62,141 nt of DNA from an uncultured Acidobacteriaceae bacterium (GTDB taxonomy: Bacteria; Acidobacteriota; Terriglobia; Terriglobales; Acidobacteriaceae): NCBI GenBank assembly GCA_937879855.1, contig CALFMO010000051.1, positions 1 through 62,141 of the forward strand. The letters run 5' to 3'. The position numbers and the translations under genes are program-made. Position 1 is the stretch's first letter; each line of letters begins with the position of its first letter. Shown here piece after piece: positions 50,057 through 59,400 of the stretch. Below the pieces are notes generated by a model, which did not search any database, was not told the DNA's origin, and saw only the letters and a list, made by a program, of their open reading frames with translations.

Positions 50057-51145
50057 ATGAAGTCAGTTTATGCTCGAATTTTAGGTCTGACCATGATCGC
50101 GTTGTGGTGCATGGCTGGAATGGCCCAGGAAGACCGGATCGAACCCGGCACCGAACGAGCGATGTTTACACGGTTGCCAGCGACGCTGCATAACCCAAAG
50201 AATGCGATCGAAGCGGCGGGCACCCCACTCCAGACGTGGGACGGATCCTTTACGTACAACGGAACTAATTACAGCTACAACATGGTGGGAGCCGCTCCGA
50301 CGGCCAGCACAACGGCAACGGTTACCACATACTTGATTCCTATCAAGATCGTTCTGTCGAACGGGTCGACTTATGATCCTGCTACGAAGCTGGCGAATGG
50401 AAACACGGTCACGGCGAATACCCTCGCCTCGCCCATTTTCCAAACCTCAGTGGACTTCACCTCGGGCGGGGCGGATATGGGCTTCACGCAGTACATCGAC
50501 GCTTTTCAGAGGGCGAATTTCTGGGGAACCAGCAGCAACCCATCTCACCTGCTGCTGGGAGGGCCCACGGTGCTGTCAGAGGTCACGCTTAAAGTGCCGA
50601 AGCGGTATGGATCCACGGGGACAGTATTCGGGTTCAGGGCAGGATTGGTAGACATCAATTACTTCGATTCACAACTGCATACGCTGCTTACCAATCTTGG
50701 CATCACGTCGAACACCTTTCCAATCTTTCTGACTTACGATGTGTACCTGACGCAGAACCATTCGTGTTGCATTGGCGGCTATCACAGTTCGACGGGCAGT
50801 TCGAGTGCGCCGCAGGCGTATGCTCACGCCACCTATGTGGACCATGTGGGGGCATTCGCGCAGGACGTCTCGGCTTTGTCACATGAGGTGGGGGAGTGGG
50901 CAGACGACCCGCTCGTGGTAAATGTCAACGGGAACAATACGCCTTGCGGGACCTTGGAGGTCGGCGATCCATTGGAGAATAATGCGAACTACGGCGCGTA
51001 CACGTACGTAGGGTCGAATGGGTTTACCTATAACCTACAGGATCTGACGACGCTGCCATATTTCGGTGCTCCGCCGAGTACGTCGGTCAACGGGGAATTC
51101 ACGTTCCAGGGTGAGAACCTCTCTGTCTGCCAAAATGGGTCATAG
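50057..51145 (+). CDS. Secreted protein with HEVGEWADDP zinc-protease-like motif
   Basis: A signal peptide (ending GMAQ) is followed by a roughly 340-aa extracellular chain. A late motif, SALSHEVGEWADDPLV, resembles the HExxE/HExxH active site of secreted metalloproteases, though without the third ligand being obvious. Other segments, such as GGYHSSTGSS and YVDHVG, are seen in similar large acidobacterial exported proteins. Four Cys (CCIG, C..., C...) may form disulfides. Protease activity is a hypothesis. The ATG at 50057 has GAGGAGAAGCC upstream. Confidence 0.65.
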   Translation: MKSVYARILGLTMIALWCMAGMAQEDRIEPGTERAMFTRLPATLHNPKNAIEAAGTPLQTWDGSFTYNGTNYSYNMVGAAPTASTTATVTTYLIPIKIVLSNGSTYDPATKLANGNTVTANTLASPIFQTSVDFTSGGADMGFTQYIDAFQRANFWGTSSNPSHLLLGGPTVLSEVTLKVPKRYGSTGTVFGFRAGLVDINYFDSQLHTLLTNLGITSNTFPIFLTYDVYLTQNHSCCIGGYHSSTGSSSAPQAYAHATYVDHVGAFAQDVSALSHEVGEWADDPLVVNVNGNNTPCGTLEVGDPLENNANYGAYTYVGSNGFTYNLQDLTTLPYFGAPPSTSVNGEFTFQGENLSVCQNGS

Positions 51146-51166
51146 CGAAAAATAGAGTTCTATCTG

Positions 51167-51198
51167 GCCCGCTCTGACAGAGCGGGCGTTTCTTTTTT
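51167..51198 (+). terminator. Strong rho-independent terminator
   Basis: GCCCGCTCT-GAC-AGAGCGGGC is a perfect 9-bp stem with a 3-nt loop, then G and TTTCTTTTTT. It terminates the gene at 50057-51145. Confidence 0.9.
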
Positions 51199-51320
51199 GG
51201 GGCTCGTTGATGCGGGATGAGCTAACCAGAAATCGCAGCCCAAACAGCCGCGGTTTTGTTTTAGCTACCCGCTCTCACTTTCCAATACCTCCATGCCTAC
51301 CTGGCGCCGCTGACTATCGC

Positions 51321-52571
51321 CTACTGGTAAGAAAACGTCAGGTTGTCCAGGTACACGTTGTACGAGTCCTGCTTGTAATTGCCGTCCATCTGAAAATTAA
51401 TGGTTACGCCATACCAGTCCGGTGCAGAACCGTGGCCGAACGTCCAGTTCAGGGTGGTGGTCTGCCCGTTCAGAGTAATCGACTGGTATGTCAGATGGTT
51501 GTCCGATGTCCGCTGCACCTTGAGGGTAACGTGATTCCAGGAATTGCTATTCGGATTGCACGGGACGCCGGTCGGGATCCACTGCCCCTTCTCATTGTCA
51601 AAAACATCCCACTGATTTCCGCCCGCGATGCGGCACTCGTGACCAAAGATGAAACCCATCCCGTCGAAGAACTGATTAATGTCGAACTCCAGCGCCTCCG
51701 ACAAGTCGAGATTATCTCCGTAGAAATATACGTCGTAGGTGAAGTTGTAGAGCGATCGAACCAGCGTCTGATTCGGGTCAGGCATCCCTTGCGATGACGA
51801 AGTGCCGATCAGGTGGTTGTTCCACAGCGCGTCGGAGTAAGGAGTGCTCCCCCCCACATTGAAGATCGTAGCCTTGCCGCTCATCGAGGGAGATTGGACC
51901 CCCTGTGTCATCGAGAAAGAAATTCCATTGCATGGCGACGGGGAGCAGTCAACAAAATCGGGCGGACCCTGGCCGTATTGATTCCATCCGCCGCTGTTCT
52001 GCACACTCGAGAACGACCCTGCGCCGCTTCCATTGTTCGTGGGAGCCGGTGGGGTTGCTGGCGGTGGAGGTGGCGGCGGCGATGCCGGCGGCGGTGCGGG
52101 CGGTGGTGGCGCAGGACTGCTCGCGGCCGCGGCGTTTCCGACTGCCAATTGCAGCGACTTATCTACTGATGCTCCCTTGGAATCTGAAACCGCGATACCA
52201 AAACTGAAATTTCCACTAGCGGCGGGCGTCCCGGAAATGATTCCCGTGTTGTTGTCAATGTGCACGCCCTGCGGTAGTTGGCCCGACACCACTGCAAACG
52301 CGTAAGGAGCCGTGCCGCCGCTGGCCGTGACGCTACCGTTGTAATTCGATCCGGCTGTCGCCGCCGGCAGCGTGATGGAAATGGTCAAGTTGGAATTGGT
52401 CGCGGTAACCGGGGATCCCGGGGTGACCGCCTTGCTACCGATGTTGGATGCGCCGGAGCACGCGTTGCATATGAGCATCCAGCAGATAATCATGGAAAGT
52501 GCTGCACACTGCAGAATGACGGTTCGAATCGCGCGCGTTTTTAGCGCAGGCTGGGGGAAACGCGAAAACAT
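51321..52571 (-). CDS. Exported protein with Ig-like domain, Pro-rich linker and lectin-like C-terminal domain
   Basis: A long signal region ends ICNACSG, a possible lipobox (NAC). Residues about 55-145 form a putative Ig (He_PIG) domain: GTAPYAFAVVSGQLPQGVHI, then GIISGTPAASGNF. A Pro/Ala-rich linker (about 150-178) leads to a roughly 220-aa beta-rich domain with aromatic and Asn-rich segments (NLDLSEALEFDINQF, VTLKVQRTSDNHLTYQSITL), compatible with a concanavalin-type lectin or glucanase-like fold. Probably binds polysaccharide outside the cell. Confidence 0.75.
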   Translation of the reverse strand: MFSRFPQPALKTRAIRTVILQCAALSMIICWMLICNACSGASNIGSKAVTPGSPVTATNSNLTISITLPAATAGSNYNGSVTASGGTAPYAFAVVSGQLPQGVHIDNNTGIISGTPAASGNFSFGIAVSDSKGASVDKSLQLAVGNAAAASSPAPPPPAPPPASPPPPPPPATPPAPTNNGSGAGSFSSVQNSGGWNQYGQGPPDFVDCSPSPCNGISFSMTQGVQSPSMSGKATIFNVGGSTPYSDALWNNHLIGTSSSQGMPDPNQTLVRSLYNFTYDVYFYGDNLDLSEALEFDINQFFDGMGFIFGHECRIAGGNQWDVFDNEKGQWIPTGVPCNPNSNSWNHVTLKVQRTSDNHLTYQSITLNGQTTTLNWTFGHGSAPDWYGVTINFQMDGNYKQDSYNVYLDNLTFSYQ

Positions 52572-52913
52572 TACTCACCTCTACAAGGGGATTTGGAAGG
52601 ACGCTCGAGCAGAAGTGTCCTTGGGATGGCTTTTTCGTTCCGGGATAAGCGGATCCCGTCAGCCAATGGCCAGAAGAGGTGCTGAGACTTACAAACACCC
52701 CGGCTTTACAAAACGCTCAACTGACGCTAATTGAGCCGTGAACCTCCCGCGTAAACACAAGTCCAGCTTAGGAACTCGAAACTACAAGGTTTTAGTACGG
52801 AAGGTACAGTGAAAACAGTATAGCGTCGCCTAGATTCGTTTTCAACGCGAATTGAAACTTTTTTCAGCCGCGCGAAAACAACCCCCGACTCGTCGAAGTG
52901 CTACGCTGATGAG

Positions 52914-53864
52914 GTGACGTTCCCGACATTCAGAAGATTCACTTGGAGACAGCCGCCTGGGCTGTGTCGCCGGATCAAAGGCGGACGCACACGAATTGTC
53001 GTGGCCGCAACGTTTTTTGCCACGTTGCTTGCGACAATTCCCGCCTCCGCAGCGCCGTGGATGGTTCGCGCCCAGCCCATTCGCCTGGTCAATGGGGCTC
53101 CAGTTTTGTTTCAGGTGAAACCATCAGCGAAACTCGATTCGCTCAGCGGCAAATGGCTCGGCCATCAGATCACTTTCAGTTACGAGACTTCCACAAGAAC
53201 GTGGTTTACTCTCGCCGGAATAAGTTTCGAGACCGCTCCCGGCAAGTACGCACTTGAACTCTCGGCCGAACGTTCCGTAAACAAAGCTCCACTGACCTTC
53301 ACGCGTACGTTCGCCATCGCCCGAGCAAAATATCCGCAGATTAAAGTAGAACTCACGGTCGAAAAGAAATTCACCGAGCCTTCTCCGGAGCAACTCCAGC
53401 AAATCGCAGACAGCGTAAAAGTAAAAGACGACTACCTGAATCGCGTCACCCCCACCCGCGAGTGGGACGGACAATTCGCCGCTCCCGCCGAGGCCTCCAT
53501 CTCCGACGTCTATGGCTCGCAACGAATCTTCAACGGCAAGGCTCAACGCCCGCACTACGGTCTCGATTTCCGCGTCCCCACCGGCACACTCGTCGACGCC
53601 ATGAATTCAGGTACAGTCCTGCTGGCCCGCTTTTTGTATTTCGAAGGCAACTGCGTCGTCATCGACCACGGCCAGGGACTTCTTACTCTGTACTTCCATC
53701 TGTCCGAGATCAGAGTTAAGGAAGGAGACGCCGTAAAACGCGGCCAGGAAATTGGCCTCAGCGGCGGCACCGGAAGAGCGACGGGCCCTCATCTGCATGT
53801 AGCCGTTCGCTGGCAAGGCACCTACCTCGATCCCGCCCGCCTTATGCAGTTATCGCTGCCGTGA
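52914..53864 (+). CDS. M23-family metallopeptidase
   Basis: The start is a GTG at 52914. A signal-type segment (VVAATFFATLLATIPASAA) precedes a roughly 150-aa beta domain and the LytM/M23 domain. Zn ligands are visible: HYGLDFRVP (first His and Asp) and GPHLHVAV (HxH). The family cuts peptidoglycan cross-bridges or acts as an amidase activator. The next gene, on the minus strand, ends 7 nt away, so the two are convergent. Confidence 0.9.
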   Translation: MTFPTFRRFTWRQPPGLCRRIKGGRTRIVVAATFFATLLATIPASAAPWMVRAQPIRLVNGAPVLFQVKPSAKLDSLSGKWLGHQITFSYETSTRTWFTLAGISFETAPGKYALELSAERSVNKAPLTFTRTFAIARAKYPQIKVELTVEKKFTEPSPEQLQQIADSVKVKDDYLNRVTPTREWDGQFAAPAEASISDVYGSQRIFNGKAQRPHYGLDFRVPTGTLVDAMNSGTVLLARFLYFEGNCVVIDHGQGLLTLYFHLSEIRVKEGDAVKRGQEIGLSGGTGRATGPHLHVAVRWQGTYLDPARLMQLSLP

Positions 53865-53871
53865 ATCAGGG

Positions 53872-55815
53872 CTACGCCAAAAACTTGCTCCGTGCCCGCA
53901 ACAAATCATGCACCACCTCTTTCAGTCCCAAGTTCCGAATCAGCCGGTGCAAATAATTCGGATGCACGCCCAGAATCCCCGCCGCCTCAACGTAATTTCC
54001 CCGCGTCTGCTCCAGCGCGTCCAGGATCAATTGCTTTTTCAACTCTTTCACGCTGGCGTGGTACTTCCCCTCATGCGTCTCCGCTGCAGGCGCCTGCTCT
54101 AACAAAGATTCCGGCAGATCCTCGAGTTGCACCGTATCCGATGCACCCATCACCAGCGCGCGCTCCACTGCGTTCTCCAGTTCGCGCACGTTGCCCGGCC
54201 ACTCATAAGTCACCAGCGCCGCCATGGCTTCGCGCGACACCGGTTTCGCCTTCACTTTGCACCGCATGGCATACTTCTGCACAAAATGCCGCGTCAGCAT
54301 CGGAATATCTTCTCTGCGCTCGCGCAGCGGCGGCATGGTCAGCTTCACCACCGCCAGCCTGTAGTACAGATCCTGCCGGAATTCTCCATCGCGCACCGCC
54401 GCGTTCAGGTCGCGATTGGTGGCCGCGATCAACCGGATGTCGACCTTGATGGAATGCGTCCCGCCCACACGCTCGAATTCGCGCTCCTGCAATACGCGCA
54501 ACAACTTCACCTGCAGCGTTGGCGCCAGTTCCCCGATCTCGTCGAGAAAAACAACGCCGCCATCAGCAACTTCCAAACGTCCTTTCTTCTGCACAGCCGC
54601 GCCCGTGAACGCCCCGCGCTCATGCCCAAAAAGATCGCTCTCCAGCAACGACTCGGGGATCGCCGCGCAGTTGATCGCCACGAACGGCTTGTTCGCTCGG
54701 GGACTGTTACGGTGCAACGCCCGCGCCGCTAACTCCTTGCCAGTTCCACTTTCACCCTCGATCAGTACAGTCGATTCAGTGGACGCAACTCTTGCCAGAA
54801 ACTGAAAAATCTCCTTGATGCGCGCGCCTTCTCCCACCAGACTCTGCTCCTGCCGCACTTCCGTCGTGAGCCGCTGGTTCTCCTCCTCCAGCCATTGCAG
54901 TCGACGCGCGTTATCCAGCGCCACCGCGGAAACGCCCGCAATCGCTGTCAGCAACTGAAGATGTTCGTCGTGAAAGCGGTCCTCCGCCTTGGTGCTGTCC
55001 AGATAAATGCATCCGATCGCCCGCTGAAACACCGTCAAAGGCACGCATAACAAAGTCCGTACCTCGGAGGCCGCGAGGCTTTCCACGTCGCGCAACTCGC
55101 TGTTGGCAGGAACATCCACACCCAAAATCGCGACATCATCCTTCATCACTCGGCGTGCAATCGTTCGGCTCACGCGCACCAGTTGCGGTTGTCCCGCGTG
55201 CCGTGTTCGCGCATACAAACAGTTGAACTCCTGCCCTGCGCTGTCTGCCAGAAGAATCGCGCCTCGGCCCGCCGGGACCACGTCGAAAATCAGATCGAGC
55301 AGCTGCGCCTGCAATTCCTCCAGATCGCGGATGGCGTGCACCACCCGGCTAATCTTCAGCAGCGCGTTCAAATTGCCCGCTAGCTGCGACGTCGCCGGCA
55401 GTTCTCGTTGCAGACGTTCCGGTTGCAGGTAAACCACTTCTTTCGGATTTATGAGCCGGGTCTCTGCCGTGGAATAGTTGTCATCAAATTCCACGCGGCT
55501 AATGGCCGCAGCTTGATCGTGCTCTTCGACGAGAAAGAGAAACACCGAATCGCCTGTCGCGATCTCGTCGCCATGTCGCAGCCACTGTTCTTTCACCGTA
55601 CGGCCATTCACGAGCGTCCCGTTGCGGCTATCCAAATCCTTGATCTGAAAGCGTCCGTCTTCCTCTTTCCGCAGCAGGCAGTGCTTTCGCGAAACGGAGG
55701 CATCGGCCACCGCCACGGCGTTGGCGGGATCGCGGCCCAGGGTGGCTTCCCCGTCCGGTAACGGAATGGTCGCGTCTTTCGCAGGTCCGGAAATCACCAA
55801 GAGTCTAGGACGCAA
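53872..55815 (-). CDS. FHA-GAF-sigma54 activator, Fis-type regulator
   Basis: FHA domain residues about 1-95 (LGRDPANAV, SVSRKHC, LDSRNGTLVNG) suggest control by a phosphothreonine partner. A GAF domain lies at about 150-305. The AAA+ domain has Walker A GESGTGKE (354-361), the sigma54-contact loop GAFTGA (401-406) and Walker B VVFLDE (421-426). A Fis-type helix-turn-helix ends the protein (LKKQLILDALEQTRGNYVEA, ILGVHPNYLHRLI). It activates RpoN-dependent promoters; targets are unknown. The upstream intergenic region to 56190 is its likely control region. Confidence 0.93.
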   Translation of the reverse strand: MRPRLLVISGPAKDATIPLPDGEATLGRDPANAVAVADASVSRKHCLLRKEEDGRFQIKDLDSRNGTLVNGRTVKEQWLRHGDEIATGDSVFLFLVEEHDQAAAISRVEFDDNYSTAETRLINPKEVVYLQPERLQRELPATSQLAGNLNALLKISRVVHAIRDLEELQAQLLDLIFDVVPAGRGAILLADSAGQEFNCLYARTRHAGQPQLVRVSRTIARRVMKDDVAILGVDVPANSELRDVESLAASEVRTLLCVPLTVFQRAIGCIYLDSTKAEDRFHDEHLQLLTAIAGVSAVALDNARRLQWLEEENQRLTTEVRQEQSLVGEGARIKEIFQFLARVASTESTVLIEGESGTGKELAARALHRNSPRANKPFVAINCAAIPESLLESDLFGHERGAFTGAAVQKKGRLEVADGGVVFLDEIGELAPTLQVKLLRVLQEREFERVGGTHSIKVDIRLIAATNRDLNAAVRDGEFRQDLYYRLAVVKLTMPPLRERREDIPMLTRHFVQKYAMRCKVKAKPVSREAMAALVTYEWPGNVRELENAVERALVMGASDTVQLEDLPESLLEQAPAAETHEGKYHASVKELKKQLILDALEQTRGNYVEAAGILGVHPNYLHRLIRNLGLKEVVHDLLRARSKFLA

Positions 55816-56139
55816 TCGAGTTCTCCCAATCTCGTGCAGAACTTCTTATCACAGCCCGGGCCCGTATGCATCTGCTTCCCGAACGATTTCCATTATCCGA
55901 ACGGTGAGTCAGCCTATCCGATCAGATAGCTTTTGGAGAGGCTCATCGGCAAGACAGCCTACGCTCAAAAGCTAGCAAAAGAGCATTAACAAACTGTAAA
56001 TAAAGGAATTATGCCGTTATGCGAAACGGGTCAAAATCCCGTTTCCGTATTGGCATTCCACATGCTTTATTGAGAATTGCGTGTTCTTGGCAAAAAGCGA
56101 CGGGGGAAGCGCTTTCAAGAAACTCTAGCCGAGATCGCT
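55816..56139. other. Intergenic region, possible small RNA locus
   Basis: There is no open frame with a start signal. A strong terminator on the plus strand at 56140-56190 has no gene before it on that strand, so an unannotated plus-strand RNA starting here is possible. AT-rich ATAAAGGAATTATG near 56000 could hold a promoter. Confidence 0.3.
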
Positions 56140-56190
56140 AGTCAGAAGCCTGGGGGACCCCCTCATCGGGCTTCTGACTTTTTTCTTTTT
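56140..56190 (+). terminator. Strong terminator with no gene before it
   Basis: AGTCAGAAGCC and GGCTTCTGACT pair over 11 bp around a GGGGG-ACCCCC inner hairpin, followed by TTTTTTCTTTTTT. It may act for the lhr side on the minus strand as a hairpin only. Confidence 0.8.
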
Positions 56191-56199
56191 TAGGCTATT

Positions 56200-56465
56200 T
56201 CAAGGGAAAACTTCTGACCAGCAACTCTACCGCGGTTTTGGCGGGGAGAACCGCTTCTATCTCGAGTCTCACCGCAATCGGCGGAGCGAAATCTGCCAAC
56301 TGCAGCCGCGAAGCGGCGGAAGAATTCAGCCCACGGCGCAAGCCGCGGGTGGTCACATCACAAGGATGAACGAGCCCCGGGAGGGGCGAAAGAGAAGCAA
56401 CACAAATTCGGCGGTGACGTTGCCCGGCCTCAAACCCCATTCTTCCGCCGAGTTGAAAAAATTCT
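56200..56465 (-). repeat. Interspersed acidobacterial-type repeat region
   Basis: The minus strand has GGGGCTCGTTCATCC, CCCGCGGCTTGCGCCGTGGG, GAATTCTTCCGCCGC and TTCGCGGCTGCAG in close order. Phrases of this kind are repeated between genes in acidobacterial genomes and are sometimes annotated as proteins. An open frame crosses it but has no supporting signal. Confidence 0.45.
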
Positions 56466-59400
56466 CTAACTCGCCGCCGCCTCGTTCGCCGCACCCTGAC
56501 TTGAGACCGTTGCCTCCAACTCCGAAACCGCAATCCCATCGCGGTAACTAACCGTCCTGCCGGAGATTGCGGGCACTCGCTCTCCCGGCACCAGAATCCC
56601 AATCAAATTCAACGGATCCGCCGCCGATAGCGTCAACGTTTCTCCGGTCAACGGCAATCCCCGCATCGACCGCACCGACTCAACCGCGACCGGCAATGCG
56701 AACTGCTCGCCTAAAAATCCATCGACAAACCGCCCACCGCGAATCTCCCCGCGATCCTCAAGCCGCCGGAATGCCATCAGCAATTCGCGCCAAGGCGGCA
56801 AGTTCGATTCGCGCACCAACAGGTCGCGAATCACTATTCCGTAACGCCGCAGCAGCATCCAGCACGCCGCCTCCATGGCTCGGTTTCTCTCCGCCGCCAC
56901 GTCTGCGTGCAACAGCGCCCACCGCCCCGAACTGTGCCGGGGACGCGTGCTGCGCCCACTGCCTTGCCCCGCGCGCCTCTTGGGATCGATCAGAGCCCGC
57001 AGGTTGTCAAATCCATCAGCAGTCACCAGCCCAGCCGCGACCAATTCCCAAAGCCCAGTCTCAATCTCTGCTTTGAGTTTGCCCGTACCGCGCACAATGT
57101 CCGCGAAGAACGAAGCTCCGCGCTGCCGCAGAAATTCCAGAACCAACTGCGCGCCATGACTCAGCCCGCGCGCCTCGGCTTCGTCGCCTGCCGTGTGTCG
57201 CGGAATCATCCAGTCGGCCTCTTCGCGCACGAAAAAAGTAATCGGCGCAACGCTCGTAGGAATAACCCGCCGTTGCCGCGGCGCAGCTCCTTCACCGTTG
57301 CCGCTTGCCGTACCTGCAGATTCGATCGTCGCCGGATGCGGGGACAACCGTCCCCATCCGACCGCTCCGGTCAAACAAAGCTGATCCAGCCACTTCGGAT
57401 CGTAGTCCACGATCCGCCGCGCCAGAATTTGCCGCTCCCAGGCATTCGCCGGAATCTCAAATCCCTGCAACTGCTGCAGCACTTCCAGCGTCCCACGCTC
57501 CCCCATCACCTGTGTTCCGGAAGCAACATGCTGCCACCGCGTCAGCCAGCGCATAAACGCCGCAGCCGTCACCGGCTCGATCTGCTTCCGCAACATCCCT
57601 ACCGTCAGCCGATGAATCCGCGCCAGCAACCGCCGCTCACACCATTCCGTCTCGGCAGCTTGTGTGGGGACAGCCGCCCCCGGCGGTCGAGACGAGCGAG
57701 ACTCGTGTGGCGCGGGCACTCCTGCCCGCGTGCCTGCACCACCGGTAAAGTTTCCCCGCAGCACAGTCCCGCTAGCCTCCATCCGCAACAGCGCCTTCTC
57801 AATATCAGAAGCCGCGAGCCCTAACGCTTCCCCAAGCTGCGAAGCAGTCGCCGGCCCGAGATGCGACATCCACCCATTCACAAGCGTGAGCAATGCATCG
57901 TCGTGCGATACAGTTCCCTTCTCGACTTCCGCCAAACTTTGTTCAAACTCTGCCGAAGGAAACAGCGTACGAAAACTCCGAGCCTTCTCCGCCGCCACCC
58001 AGTAGCGCCGGCGCCCCGAGGGCGTCCCGCTCTCGGCGACGACGGCGATTCCAGCCCGTCCCTCAATCACCAAGCGTTCGAAATAATTGAGCCACTCTGC
58101 TTCAGCAATATGCGTGTGGGAACGGCCACCCTCGGCCGTATGGTCCAACGCAGCCAAGCCGCTCTCCTCAAAAACTGCAGACATGCCCGACGCAACCAGA
58201 GGTCGAGCTTCGCTCGACCGGACAGCCGAGGGCGGCTGTCCCCACATTGTGAATTCCTCGGGCAGCGCCACCAGCGTATGCAACACGTCATGCAACTCAT
58301 CCGCATCCCGCACATCCGGCCACGCCTCTTCCCGCACCTGCGCGATCGCTCCCGGATCCAGTCCCCCTACTTCCTCCAGCACCGACTCCGGCAGCACCCG
58401 CCGCATGTTCACTGCCCGCGCCCGCCGCTCCTCCAGAGGCGCGTCATCCAGATATGCATACGGATTCGCATTCAGAATCTCGTGCGAAAACTGCGATGGC
58501 ACCGGCGTATCCACCGCGATCACGCGAATCTCACCCGACGCCATCCCGCGCAGCAGGGACTTCAATCCCTCGACGTCCATCGCTTCTGTGAGCACATCCT
58601 TCATCACCTCGCCCACCAGCGGATGATCGGGAATCTTCCGGTCGCCCTCAATGTTTTCGAAGCAAGCCGCCGCGTCTGGAAATACCGACGCCAGCAGATC
58701 GTCCGAGCGCATGCGCTGAATCTGCGGCGGAACTTTCTTGCCATTCTGAAAACGCAACAGCGCCAGCGCCCGGTTCGCATCCCACCGCCAGCGCGTGCTA
58801 AAGATGGGAGAATCCAGCGCCGCCTGCTCCAGAATCGGCTGCACGGTATCCGCCTGCAAGAATCGAAACACATCGCCCAAAGGAAAACTGTGCTGTTCGG
58901 CCAGCGCAATATTCAAGCCGTTGTCGGTCGCCGCTGCCTGCAATTCAAAATTGAATCCCACGCAAAATCGCTTGCGCAGCGAAAGCCCCCAAGCCTTGTT
59001 GATCCTCCCGCCGAAGGGTGCATGAATGACCAACTGCATGCCACCGGCTTCATCGAAGAACCGTTCCGCGATCACGGTCGTCTGCGTCGGCACCGCGCCA
59101 AGCACGGCCCGCCCCTGCAGCACATACTCGATCATCTGCTCCGCGCCAGAATCATCCAGTCCGCATTCGTCCTTCAAACACTTCACCGCCGCGGCGACGT
59201 CCGGCTGCGTCGCCGAAAATCCCACCGGAGAAGTGCTGGGCAGCATCTCACTGATTTTTTCTCGCAACTCGCCCACGTGCAGTGACAGCTCCTGCGTCCG
59301 CGCCGGAGCCTCTCCCCGCCAGAAAGGAACGCTCGGCGGCGCTCCGTGTGCATCCTGCACCAGCATCCGCCCCGAGTTGGTCTCGATGCGATGAATCATC

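Noticed and set aside
51813..52305. Gly-rich plus-strand frames
   Set aside because: They are the reverse of the Pro-rich linker of the secreted protein on the minus strand.
56195..56602. Minus-strand frame of 135 codons past the end of lhr
   Set aside because: It crosses an interspersed repeat and lacks a start signal; better explained as repeat DNA.
57861..59285. Long plus-strand open frame of about 470 codons opposite lhr
   Set aside because: It is antisense to conserved helicase sequence in a GC-rich gene and has Arg/His/Gln-rich composition typical of a shadow frame.
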